Source of the DNA: Sporosarcina ureilytica
GTDB lineage: Bacteria; Bacillota; Bacilli; Bacillales_A; Planococcaceae
Direction of reading: 5' to 3'
DNA length: 64,000 bases
Assembly: GCF_001753205.1 (NCBI RefSeq)
Contig: NZ_CP017560.1
Location: forward strand, 62,001 to 126,000
Shown here: in pieces, positions 1 to 7,146 of the stretch
Numbering within the stretch: position 1 is the first letter of the stretch
Layout: every line of letters starts with the position of its first letter
Translations under genes and position numbers: made by a program
Notes under the pieces: generated by a model
What the model saw: only the letters and a program-made list of their open reading frames with translations
Database searches by the model: none
Told to the model about the DNA's origin: nothing

Positions 1-94
1 GTGACTTCTCTGCTTCCTTTGAGGAACAAGCGCCTAATACAAGGACCAACACGAAAAGCGGAATTAGCCATCTACCCTTTAACCACTTCGTCAT
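1..94 (-). CDS. ABC transporter substrate-binding lipoprotein, N-terminus only (cut by window edge)
   Basis: Only the first 31 codons lie in the window. They read as a lipoprotein signal: MTKWLKGR, a hydrophobic core, then the lipobox LGAC followed by SSKEAEK. A good ribosome binding site (GGAAGAGG) precedes the ATG at 94. The gene follows the ATPase gene by 13 nt and the permease gene in the same direction, so it is inferred to be the binding protein of the same importer (SsuA/TauA/NMT1-type). The ligand-binding domain is outside the window, so the substrate cannot be read. Confidence 0.8.
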   Translation of the reverse strand, partial: MTKWLKGRWLIPLFVLVLVLGACSSKEAEKS

Positions 95-107
95 AAACCT
101 CTTCCTT

Positions 108-896
108 TCAATCCTTTTCTTTTCTCGAATTCTGAACTTCTTCTTGCAAATGCTGCCATATTTCGATAAATTTAGCGGCCATTTCAGGATTTTCTCGAAT
201 ATCCTCCACTCTTCTCGGTCGAGGCAAATCTACGGTTATTTCATGAATGATTTTTCCTGGTTGTGCGCTCATTAATAAAATCCGGTCACTCAGTAATAAT
301 GCCTCATCAATACTATGCGTAATGAATAGTACTGTTTTTCCAGTTTCCGCCCAAATCGACAATAACTCTTCTTGTAAAATAAATTTATTTTGCTCATCAA
401 GTGCCGCGAACGGTTCATCCATGAGTAAAATCTCCGGATCGTTTGCAAATGCGCGGGCAATACTTACCCTTTGCTTCATTCCACCGGAAAGCTCTTTTGG
501 ATATAGCGACGAAAATTTATCAAGCCCTGTTTTCTTTAAATAATATGCCGTTCTTTCACGAATCACATCTTTCGGGATATGACGCATTTTCAGCCCGAAT
601 TCAACATTTTCCTCAACCGTTAACCAAGGAATAATGCCTCTTTCTTGGAAAACCATCGATTGCAAAGGACGCCCTTCATTTTCAGTCATAATCTTGAATT
701 CACCCACGCTTGGTGTCTCAAGTTCAGCTAGTATTCTTAAAAGCGTTGTTTTGCCACAGCCGCTTGGACCGACTAGACAAACAAACTCCCCATCTTCAAT
801 GGTCAATGTGATATCATCAAGCGCGGTCACGCTGTTTTGTTTTTTATAAAATGCTTTCGTTAAGTTCGTAATCTCAATCTTTGCTTTTTTACCCAC
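108..896 (-). CDS. ABC importer ATPase, nitrate/sulfonate/taurine type (SsuB/TauB-like)
   Basis: A 262-residue ATPase that would power import by the adjacent permease. Visible motifs in order are Walker A GPSGCGKTT near residue 43, a Q-loop region (VFQERGIIPWLTVEENV), signature LSGGMKQRVSIARA, Walker B LLMDEPFAALDEQ and the switch histidine in FITHS. The GIIPWLTV stretch is typical of the SsuB/TauB/NrtD/ThiZ branch. It lies 8 nt after the permease and 13 nt before the lipoprotein, so the three genes form one operon. The substrate (aliphatic sulfonate, nitrate or a thiamine precursor) cannot be decided from sequence; no TPP riboswitch motif is visible upstream. Confidence 0.88.
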   Translation of the reverse strand: MGKKAKIEITNLTKAFYKKQNSVTALDDITLTIEDGEFVCLVGPSGCGKTTLLRILAELETPSVGEFKIMTENEGRPLQSMVFQERGIIPWLTVEENVEFGLKMRHIPKDVIRERTAYYLKKTGLDKFSSLYPKELSGGMKQRVSIARAFANDPEILLMDEPFAALDEQNKFILQEELLSIWAETGKTVLFITHSIDEALLLSDRILLMSAQPGKIIHEITVDLPRPRRVEDIRENPEMAAKFIEIWQHLQEEVQNSRKEKD

Positions 897-904
897 TTAC
901 CGAT

Positions 905-1726
905 TCACCTCCACGGCAACATTTTTCTCTGTAATCCACGAAGCATGAGTGAAAAAAGGTAGCCGAAAAATGAAATAAGAATCAGTCCTACATACATTTC
1001 TTTAAGTAAAAAAGCCTTGTAGGAGGTCCAAATTAAAAACCCGATTCCCGAGGTCGCTCCCATCATCTCAGCCGCCACAATCGTTAACAGTGCAATCGCC
1101 TGCCCCATTTGAATACCTTCTAACATAACAGGCAATGCGCCTGGCAATGCGATTTTCAGGAAAAAATTCACTTTTCCTGCCCCATAGTTTTTCGCAACAT
1201 CTAAGTAGATAGAGTCAATATTTATGACGCCCGCTACCGTATTAATCACAACAGGGAAAAACACACTTCCAGCAATGGTAATAACCTTTGATAAATCCCC
1301 GATTCCGAATAAAATAATAATGATTGGAAGTAATGCTAACGTAGGGATTGGCATAAGTGCCATGATAATTGGGGAAATAAAATGGCGAATTGGCGAATAA
1401 AGCCCCATTAACAAGCCAATGACGACGCCAGGAATAACACCGAGGAGGAAACCTAAAATAATGCGATATAATGAAATTCCGATATGTTCAAAAAGAATAC
1501 CATTTGAAATCATCTCCCAAAACGTCCCCATGATCGCGGTTGGTGGTGGAAAGAATCGAATATCCATTAACCCCGTCCTCGATAAAAACTCCCATAACAT
1601 TAATAGTAATATTGGCGATGCAATTGTAAGCATCTGTTTCCAGCGTTCATTCTTCTGCTTTCTTTTCCATTCACGTTGTTCAATTTCAAACGGATTTCCT
1701 TGAAGCTCCGTCTCTTTTTTATTCAA
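905..1726 (-). CDS. ABC importer permease (SsuC/TauC-like)
   Basis: A 273-residue inner-membrane permease of the BPD_transp_1 family. After a charged N-terminal tail (about 35 residues) come six hydrophobic segments and the cytoplasmic coupling loop around YLDVAKNYGAGKVNFFLKIALPGALP, an EAA-type motif that docks on the ATPase. The start is a TTG preceded by GAGGTGGTGAACG. It is the first gene of the three-gene importer operon read leftward. Family assignment is firm; substrate is unknown. Confidence 0.87.
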   Translation of the reverse strand: MNKKETELQGNPFEIEQREWKRKQKNERWKQMLTIASPILLLMLWEFLSRTGLMDIRFFPPPTAIMGTFWEMISNGILFEHIGISLYRIILGFLLGVIPGVVIGLLMGLYSPIRHFISPIIMALMPIPTLALLPIIIILFGIGDLSKVITIAGSVFFPVVINTVAGVINIDSIYLDVAKNYGAGKVNFFLKIALPGALPVMLEGIQMGQAIALLTIVAAEMMGATSGIGFLIWTSYKAFLLKEMYVGLILISFFGYLFSLMLRGLQRKMLPWR

Positions 1727-1772
1727 CGTTCACCACCTCTTCATATAAATTGTATGTAAACACATGGGTAGA

Positions 1773-1811
1773 TGTGCTGGGCACACGTCTAGATACGACT
1801 AATTTAGTCGT
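1773..1811. promoter_or_regulatory. Two short palindromes upstream of the ABC importer operon
   Basis: Two perfect dyads lie 47-85 nt upstream of the permease start: TGTGC-TGG-GCACA (1773-1785) and ACGACTAA-T-TTAGTCGT (1795-1811). They could be operators or an RNA hairpin in the leader. No regulator gene is adjacent, so the function is inference. Confidence 0.45.
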
Positions 1812-1861
1812 TATTCACGGAACTTCAACAATTGGGCTATTATCTACATCTGTAAAACACA

Positions 1862-1895
1862 AAAAATTCACAGTCCCCATTGACTGTGAATTTTT
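1862..1895 (-). terminator. Intrinsic terminator after the CoA-transferase gene
   Basis: A 14-bp perfect stem (AAAAATTCACAGTC / GACTGTGAATTTTT) with a six-base loop lies about 20 nt past the CoA-transferase stop codon. The minus-strand copy ends in a T run. Confidence 0.85.
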
Positions 1896-1915
1896 CCTCT
1901 TCAACGATATTAAAC

Positions 1916-3187
1916 TTAGACGAATAAACCTATTTTTTTCGCTTCAAATGAAAGTTCTTCTCTGAATTTTGGATGCGCAATGTCAATTAATGCTTCTGCC
2001 CGTTTGGAAAGGGATTTCCCGTACAAATGTGCAATACCGTATTCAGTCACAATGTAATCAACATCATTTTTAGAAGTTGTAACGACGGAACCTGGCGTTA
2101 ATTGTAATTTAATTCTAGAAATCGTATCGTTTTTTGCGGTGGAATGCATACAAATAAACCCTTTTCCAAATTCCGAAAAACGAACGCCTCGGGCAAAATC
2201 AGCTTGCCCACCTGTCGAAGAATAATATTGACCAGCGACGGTTTCCGATGCACATTGACCGTATAAATCTACCTCAGTCGTTGCATTAATAGAGACAAGA
2301 TTTGGTTCCTTTGCCAGTTCACGCGGATCATTTACGATGCTAACTGGCAACATTTCAATAGAAGGGTTGTTATGAACAAAGTCATAAAGCCGCTTACTTC
2401 CATAAATAAAGGAAGCCACTACTTTACCCTGATTTGTAAACTTACGTGTACCATCTACTGCCCCTGCCTCGATAAGATCTACGACACTATCTGGCAACAT
2501 TTCGGTATGGATACCGAGATGTTTATGATTTTTCAACATACTCATAACAGCGTTTGGGATTCCGCCAATGCCAATTTGGAGTGTATCTCCGTCACGAATT
2601 TCATTTGCGACATATTGTGCGATTTTCATGTCCTTTTCACCAATAGGCGGTGCCTGTATTTCCGATAAAGGTACATGGTTCACAACATAACCAGCAATTT
2701 GGCTAATATGGATTTGATTTTCCCCAAATGTACGTGGCATATGCTCGTTCACTTCCAAGACAAATGGAACTTTTCCGATAAATTCTGCCACATAATCCGC
2801 TTGGGTACCTAATGTAAAATAACCGTGTTCATCCATCGGCGATGCGACCGCTAACACCATTGATAGATTTGTTGTCTTTCTTAATATTCTTGGCACCTCG
2901 TGAAAAACATTTGGCACAAGTTCAACAGTACCATTTGCAAATGCCTTCCTCGTTGCGCCACTTAAAAAGTAGGAAGTATGTGAAAGATGTCCAGGCATTT
3001 TTCCTTCTATATAGGCTCGTTCTCTTAGCGCTAATAATTGATGAATTTTCACGTTTTGTAAACGAGTATAGTTTTCTTCTAATATATTTAATAAACGAAT
3101 GGGTTCACCGTTCGCAATTGGTAAAATGATATCCGCGTCTTGTTCAACTAATGCAATAAAGTCATCATTTGATAGCATTTTAGACAA
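1916..3187 (-). CDS. Acetyl-CoA hydrolase/transferase family CoA-transferase
   Basis: A 423-residue cytoplasmic enzyme of the acetyl-CoA hydrolase / 4-hydroxybutyrate CoA-transferase family, which moves CoA between acyl groups through a glutamyl-CoA thioester. The likely catalytic glutamate is in NATTEVDLYGQ, and the glycine-rich QIGIGGIPNAV is the expected CoA-binding loop. I chose a TTG start at 3187 because GGAGGAG sits 6 nt before it and a good promoter lies directly upstream. An ATG further upstream (3253) would put that promoter inside the coding region. Substrate pair (acetate, propionate, succinate or 4-hydroxybutyrate) is not determined. A palindromic operator overlaps the -35 box, so expression is probably repressor-controlled. 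Confidence 0.85.
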   Translation of the reverse strand: MSKMLSNDDFIALVEQDADIILPIANGEPIRLLNILEENYTRLQNVKIHQLLALRERAYIEGKMPGHLSHTSYFLSGATRKAFANGTVELVPNVFHEVPRILRKTTNLSMVLAVASPMDEHGYFTLGTQADYVAEFIGKVPFVLEVNEHMPRTFGENQIHISQIAGYVVNHVPLSEIQAPPIGEKDMKIAQYVANEIRDGDTLQIGIGGIPNAVMSMLKNHKHLGIHTEMLPDSVVDLIEAGAVDGTRKFTNQGKVVASFIYGSKRLYDFVHNNPSIEMLPVSIVNDPRELAKEPNLVSINATTEVDLYGQCASETVAGQYYSSTGGQADFARGVRFSEFGKGFICMHSTAKNDTISRIKLQLTPGSVVTTSKNDVDYIVTEYGIAHLYGKSLSKRAEALIDIAHPKFREELSFEAKKIGLFV

Positions 3188-3208
3188 ATTATTCTCCTCC
3201 TCCCTAAT

Positions 3209-3237
3209 AGTATATAACAGACTGAGCGCTCGCTCAA
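3209..3237 (-). promoter_or_regulatory. SigA promoter with palindromic operator for the CoA-transferase
   Basis: On the minus strand TTGAGC (3237-3232) and TATACT (3214-3209) are separated by exactly 17 bp. The perfect palindrome TGAGCG-CT-CGCTCA (3223-3236) overlaps the -35 box and spacer, as expected for a TetR-type repressor site. The transcript would start only about 15 nt before the TTG codon. Confidence 0.7.
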
Positions 3238-3252
3238 CATTAAAAAGACTCA

Positions 3253-3286
3253 TTGTATTCTGATAATGATTCGTTATAATCAAAGT
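3253..3286 (+). promoter_or_regulatory. Promoter of the FhuF-like gene, possible Fur site, leaderless transcript
   Basis: TTGTAT (3253-3258) and TATAAT (3275-3280) are 16 bp apart. The ATG begins 6 nt after the -10 box, where transcription should start, and no Shine-Dalgarno sequence is present. The overlapping stretch 3261-3282 begins with GATAATGAT and ends with ATAATCA, an imperfect dyad resembling a Fur box. Confidence 0.5.
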
Positions 3287-3997
3287 ATGACAAAACTAAC
3301 AACTGATCAAATTAGACAATTAAATATGTATAGCGTGTATGTCGAACAGCCTGAGCATCCGCTATTCACATTAAAAGACTTGTTACATGCCCATAAACTA
3401 GAATCTGTTTTGCACGCTATCCAAACGATTAGCCAAAGCCCAAATCAAACTGTTGCTGCTTCTTACTTTCTACGTCGTTTTGGGATGTTTATTTCTATGC
3501 AATTTTATCAATTGGCGGCCTATGACGAAGTGTGGGGTGGACAACCTGAGCAGTTTACTTTCGGCGCGAAAACTGAGTATGGAAACCAAACGATAAGCAT
3601 ATTTGTGAATGAAGGGGACTTTGCCGATGTGCCAGAAAATGAACGCGAAAAAATAATTCGTCACATTTTACACGACGAATGCAACGCAATCATTCAACAA
3701 GTTCGCTCCGTAGTGAATATTTCATCACTCACTTTGTGGGAAAACATTTTCGGGTTCTTATTATGGCATTACCACGTCTTATTAGAAAATCCCGCAACTG
3801 CTGAGGAAGCAAGACTAGACTTAAATCTATTAAAAGAAGACAATTTATGGAAAGGAATTGCAAAGGAATCTCTTTTCGCGAGGTATTTAAAAGGCCATGA
3901 ACCAAGTGCATTGCTTAACAGGAAGGTTAGAAAAACATGTTGTTTATCCAAAGATGTTCCGGGCCTCATGCAATGTGGATTTTGTCCGTTGAAATAA
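3287..3997 (+). CDS. FhuF-like ferric-siderophore reductase family protein
   Basis: A 236-residue soluble protein whose C-terminus carries the pattern CC-x10-C-x2-C (TCCLSKDVPG...CGFCPL), the [2Fe-2S] ligand set of the FhuF C-terminal domain. FhuF proteins reduce ferric siderophores in the cytoplasm to release iron. The preceding 200 residues are diverged from classical FhuF. The ATG at 3287 was preferred to the ATG at 3266 because the promoter -10 box lies between them. No siderophore transporter is adjacent. Function is inferred mainly from the cysteine motif. Confidence 0.7.
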   Translation: MTKLTTDQIRQLNMYSVYVEQPEHPLFTLKDLLHAHKLESVLHAIQTISQSPNQTVAASYFLRRFGMFISMQFYQLAAYDEVWGGQPEQFTFGAKTEYGNQTISIFVNEGDFADVPENEREKIIRHILHDECNAIIQQVRSVVNISSLTLWENIFGFLLWHYHVLLENPATAEEARLDLNLLKEDNLWKGIAKESLFARYLKGHEPSALLNRKVRKTCCLSKDVPGLMQCGFCPLK

Positions 3998-4007
3998 TCT
4001 CCATTAT

Positions 4008-4041
4008 AAAAAGGAAGTTTCGTTTAAGAAACTTCCTTTTT
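4008..4041. terminator. Bidirectional intrinsic terminator
   Basis: Stem GGAAGTTTC / GAAACTTCC flanked by A-run and T-run, so it can stop transcription from both sides. It lies between the convergent FhuF-like gene and the small membrane protein gene. Confidence 0.88.
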
Positions 4042-4050
4042 CACACCCAT

Positions 4051-4329
4051 TTACAATTCTCGAAATGCTAAATAAGACGCTTTTACGGAATAAATCGTAC
4101 CTACCGCAGCGGCCCCATAAAAAATCCCCATGAAAATACCTGCCGATAAATTTCCTCGATGGCTAATGAATATCGACAACAACAATCCACTCACTGTAGC
4201 AACTGTGGACACCCAACTCGTTGGCAGTTTAAAGATTTTAAAAAGAAGAATGATGACTAGAATTACCGGAACCGCCCAAATGGCATCCCATATATTTGTA
4301 TGAATAACAGGAAATTCATTTAACATCAT
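4051..4329 (-). CDS. Small membrane protein of unknown function
   Basis: A 92-residue protein starting MMLNEFPVIH with three probable membrane segments (AVPVILVIILLFKIF, VATVSGLLLSIFI, and the glycine/alanine-rich FMGIFYGAAAVG). I chose the ATG at 4329 because AAAGGA lies 6 nt upstream. I do not recognise a family. It ends against a bidirectional terminator and appears monocistronic. Confidence 0.6.
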   Translation of the reverse strand: MMLNEFPVIHTNIWDAIWAVPVILVIILLFKIFKLPTSWVSTVATVSGLLLSIFISHRGNLSAGIFMGIFYGAAAVGTIYSVKASYLAFREL

Positions 4330-4410
4330 AATCATTCCTTTTAAATTAGAATGTCCTGTCATGTTTTGTTCATACACTTATCCCCAAATCAAATACAGTA
4401 ATTTGTCGAA

Positions 4411-4449
4411 AAAAACACGCATTCCAACATAATTGATTGGATGCGTGTC
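4411..4449 (-). terminator. Intrinsic terminator after the AI-2E family gene
   Basis: The minus strand forms ACACGCATCCAA / TTGGAATGCGTGT (one bulge) with a nine-base loop, followed by a T run. Confidence 0.8.
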
Positions 4450-4485
4450 TTATCAAACTTATAATTTCCGGTAAGCTGGAACCGC

Positions 4486-5565
4486 CTATACACTCTTTGT
4501 GGCGGCAAGCTTGATTTCTTTTCTTCTTTCGTAAATATTACTGATAATCACTTTTCCTACCGCGTATCCAGGAATCGCAAGAAGAATGCCAAAGAAACCA
4601 GCAATATTTCCCGCTGCCAATATGATTGTAATAACCGTAAGCGGGTGAATATCCAACGTCTTCCCCATGACATTCGGTGTAATTAAATTACTGTCGGTCT
4701 GTTGTGCAATGAGTGTCACAAGGCTCACCCAAATAACCATCATCGGATCTTGTAAAAAACCGATAATTAAAGCTGGGATAAATGCAATCCAAGGACCGAT
4801 AAACGGAATGACATTCATAAAAAAGGCAAAGATAACAAGCAACAGTGCATATTCTAGTCCAATAATTAAATAGCCAATATACATAATCACTGCCAATAAA
4901 AAGCTAATTAACAATTGACCTTGAATATAAGTCCGGAGCACCGTATTCATATCTCCGAGCGTCTTTTGAACCCAAGCTTTCTTTTCACCAGTGAAGAACT
5001 TACAAACAAAAGGTGACAACTTTTCGTGATCTTTTAACATAAATATAAAGAAGAAAGGCACGAGAATTAATGTAAATGTTGCTTGTAAAACGGATTGGAA
5101 GAAAGACACAATAAATTTACCAAAAACAACTGCAATCGACTGTACTGAATTTGCGGCTTTGTCAATCGCTTCATTCACTTGTGGCGGTAAATCTTCCCGA
5201 TGCTGCAAAATATACTCTGTTCGATTCGTGATCTCTTTTGCAATTGTAGGCGTATTTTTCGCAAGTTTGTCCACTTGCTTCCCAACCGGTGGCCCAATAA
5301 ATGACAAAAAGAGCCATACAGTTGCTACAGCGCCGATCAAAATTAACAAAATACTTCCCCAACGCGGTACCCTAAGCTTTTCCAAAAATCGTTGAATCGG
5401 TTCTGTAATATAAAAAAGTACAGCCCCTAATAACAACGGAACGAAAATCGTTTTCGCAATAATAAGAAGTGGCTCTAAAATCCAATTGATTTCAATAAAG
5501 TATTTTACAATAAGCAACGCTAATAAAATACCAACACCGACTTGAAACCACACTTTTCTTGTCAC
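4486..5565 (-). CDS. AI-2E family transporter (UPF0118/PerM-like)
   Basis: A 359-residue integral membrane protein with the AI-2E/PerM layout: two N-terminal membrane segments, a soluble middle region of about 100 residues (from KQVDKLAKNTPTIAKEI), then a block of further segments containing the conserved PFIGPWIAFIPALIIGF and GKTLDIHPLTVI motifs. Members export small molecules or ions such as Na+/Li+; the family name does not prove autoinducer transport. Start is GTG, with AAGGAG about ten bases upstream. It stands alone, with its own terminator. Confidence 0.88.
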   Translation of the reverse strand: MTRKVWFQVGVGILLALLIVKYFIEINWILEPLLIIAKTIFVPLLLGAVLFYITEPIQRFLEKLRVPRWGSILLILIGAVATVWLFLSFIGPPVGKQVDKLAKNTPTIAKEITNRTEYILQHREDLPPQVNEAIDKAANSVQSIAVVFGKFIVSFFQSVLQATFTLILVPFFFIFMLKDHEKLSPFVCKFFTGEKKAWVQKTLGDMNTVLRTYIQGQLLISFLLAVIMYIGYLIIGLEYALLLVIFAFFMNVIPFIGPWIAFIPALIIGFLQDPMMVIWVSLVTLIAQQTDSNLITPNVMGKTLDIHPLTVITIILAAGNIAGFFGILLAIPGYAVGKVIISNIYERRKEIKLAATKSV

Positions 5566-5671
5566 TAACTCACCACTCCTTTCAAATAATATTAGTTATA
5601 TAAGCTATCAATTAAGTATACGTTGTTTTACGTGGAAGTTCGATGAAATTTTCACATTTTGCGATAATTGA

Positions 5672-5702
5672 AGAGCCATCAACTTTTGTCGTTGATGACT
5701 CT
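5672..5702 (-). terminator. Probable terminator hairpin after the catE-like gene
   Basis: Inverted repeat AGAGcCATCAAC / GTTGATGacTCT just past the dioxygenase stop codon. The T run is poor, so termination strength is uncertain. Confidence 0.5.
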
Positions 5703-5714
5703 AACCATTTTTCT

Positions 5715-6560
5715 TTATTCAACGCGAAGGATAATCCGATTGCCCGATGGATCTTCTACATTAAAACGATTAACGCCCGCGGTCACTTTGCTTCCCAAAG
5801 CTTCTACTTTTCCAATTGCTTCCTTTAACACGGATTCAGTTGGGTAAATTAGTGTGTATGCTTGTAGGCCTACACTATTTTCTGACGGACGGGCATCTCC
5901 CCCGCCGTGCCAAGTATTTAATCCAATATGATGGTGGTACTTTCCGTTTGCCATAAATAATGCTTGCGGATAATTAGCGACAACTTCAAATCCAAGTGCA
6001 TTATAAAATGCTTCTGCTTCTGATAAACTGGCAACGTGTAAGTGGATATGTCCCATTAGCGTTCCCGCGGGAAGTCCATTCCATACGCGACCTTCACTTT
6101 CAGCCACAACGCTTTCTGCATCGAGCTGGTCTGTGCTCATCGCTACCTTCCCATTGTCCCAACTCCAAACTTCCGGTTTACGATCTGTATATATCTCAAT
6201 CCCGTTACCGTCTGGATCTGATAAATAAAGAGCTTCACTCACTTTATGATCAGATGCCCCCAGCGCAACATTATGTTCGACAAGGTGCTTAATAATCATG
6301 CCTAAATCTGCTCTTTCTGGTAATAAGAGAGCGAAATGATATAAGCCAGTCCTTCTAGGTTCTTTTGGAATACCATTTTCAGGTTGCTCAACAATTAACA
6401 GCGGCGTCTTGCTATCTGCTGTGAATACTACTTTATTTTCCTCTTCTTCAAGAATTTCAAATCCAATAATTTCGGTGTAAAATTGCTTGCTTCTATCCAA
6501 ATCCAATACATTCAGATAAACTTCACCGGTATATGTGCAAGGTGATTGATGAAAATTCAT
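5715..6560 (-). CDS. catE: Catechol-2,3-dioxygenase-like glyoxalase/VOC protein (CatE-like)
   Basis: A 281-residue protein of two tandem VOC repeats, as in type I extradiol dioxygenases. Candidate metal ligands are His in GLYHFALL, His in GHIHLHVA and the C-terminal Glu of GNRIILRVE. Length and layout match Bacillus CatE, which cleaves catechols and removes toxic diphenols. The ATG at 6560 is preceded by GGAGGT at 7 nt spacing. A divergent HxlR-family regulator and an operator-like repeat lie upstream, the same arrangement as redox- or quinone-responsive control of catechol dioxygenases. Exact substrate is inferred. Confidence 0.8.
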   Translation of the reverse strand: MNFHQSPCTYTGEVYLNVLDLDRSKQFYTEIIGFEILEEEENKVVFTADSKTPLLIVEQPENGIPKEPRRTGLYHFALLLPERADLGMIIKHLVEHNVALGASDHKVSEALYLSDPDGNGIEIYTDRKPEVWSWDNGKVAMSTDQLDAESVVAESEGRVWNGLPAGTLMGHIHLHVASLSEAEAFYNALGFEVVANYPQALFMANGKYHHHIGLNTWHGGGDARPSENSVGLQAYTLIYPTESVLKEAIGKVEALGSKVTAGVNRFNVEDPSGNRIILRVE

Positions 6561-6577
6561 ATATACTACCTCCATTT

Positions 6578-6620
6578 AGTTACTAACTTACTTTATGTAA
6601 CTAACTTTATATGTTACAAT
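6578..6620. promoter_or_regulatory. Divergent promoter and operator between catE-like and hxlR-like genes
   Basis: An imperfect inverted repeat from 6578 to 6606 has outer arms AGTTA...TAACT and repeated GTTAC/GTAAC cores. A minus-strand TTGACA followed by TAAAGT at 17 bp reads toward the dioxygenase; TACAAT (6615-6620) is a plus-strand -10 candidate. The repeat overlaps both control regions and fits a dimeric HxlR-family operator. Confidence 0.6.
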
Positions 6621-6666
6621 GGTAATTGTCAACTAATATTTATTTCAATGAAAGGTGCTTTATTCT

Positions 6667-6999
6667 ATGAATGAATTTGAACTTTGTCCCCGTTTCGAAA
6701 AAACGGTTTCTATTTTAAGCCAACGTTGGACAGCACTTATTTTGTACCAATTAATGTCTGGTCCACAGCGCTTTTGCACCATGACCGATAAGCTTGGTAT
6801 CAGTGGTAAGACATTATCGGAACGCCTAAAGGATTTAGAACAACAAGATTTTGTCATCCGGAACGTTTATCCAGAAACCCCTGTCCGAATTGAATATTCA
6901 TTATCCGAAAAAGGTATGTCATTGATGCCGATCATGAGTGAGATTGAGAATTGGTCGAAGAAATGGGTAACAAGAGAAGAGATTGTAGAACAAAAATAA
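6667..6999 (+). CDS. HxlR-family (MarR/DUF24) transcriptional regulator
   Basis: A 110-residue winged-helix DNA-binding protein. The order is the conserved N-terminal cysteine (MNEFELCPRFEK), RWTALILYQL, a recognition-helix region GISGKTLSERLKDLE, and the wing PVRIEYSLSEKG. In YodB/CatR relatives the N-terminal cysteine senses quinones and diamide. Divergent orientation to the CatE-like dioxygenase suggests it represses that gene and itself. The start at 6667 has AAAGGTG upstream and places Cys7 at the sensor position. Confidence 0.85.
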   Translation: MNEFELCPRFEKTVSILSQRWTALILYQLMSGPQRFCTMTDKLGISGKTLSERLKDLEQQDFVIRNVYPETPVRIEYSLSEKGMSLMPIMSEIENWSKKWVTREEIVEQK

Positions 7000-7033
7000 A
7001 GCCGGTTGCCTACTGTTAGTAACCAGCTTTATT
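6995..7033. terminator. Intrinsic terminator after the hxlR-like gene
   Basis: Stem AATAAAGC-c-GGTT / AACC-a-GCTTTATT overlapping the regulator stop codon. Confidence 0.7.
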
Positions 7034-7111
7034 CAATATGCCATCCAGATTTAGGCGACGTCTTTATTGCTTAGAATGTCCTACCTTCAGATTTTATTTT
7101 AAAAGATAAAT

Positions 7112-7141
7112 AGCCATCTACTTTACTTTTAGTAGACGGCT
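7112..7141 (-). terminator. Terminator after the Bcr/CflA efflux gene
   Basis: Inverted repeat AGCCaTCTACT / AGTAGAcGGCT with an eight-base loop, followed on the minus strand by an AT-rich tail. Confidence 0.65.
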
Positions 7142-7146
7142 AATTA

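Noticed and set aside
1727..1860. TPP or SAM riboswitch upstream of the ABC importer
   Set aside because: None of the conserved core sequences of these riboswitches is present.
1750..1965. 71-codon plus-strand ORF near the CoA-transferase end
   Set aside because: It runs through the terminator and into the antisense of the CoA-transferase gene, and has no convincing ribosome binding site.
3188..3253. Upstream ATG at 3253 (and the frame to 3283) as start of the CoA-transferase
   Set aside because: It would put the promoter and palindromic operator inside the gene; the TTG at 3187 has an excellent RBS.
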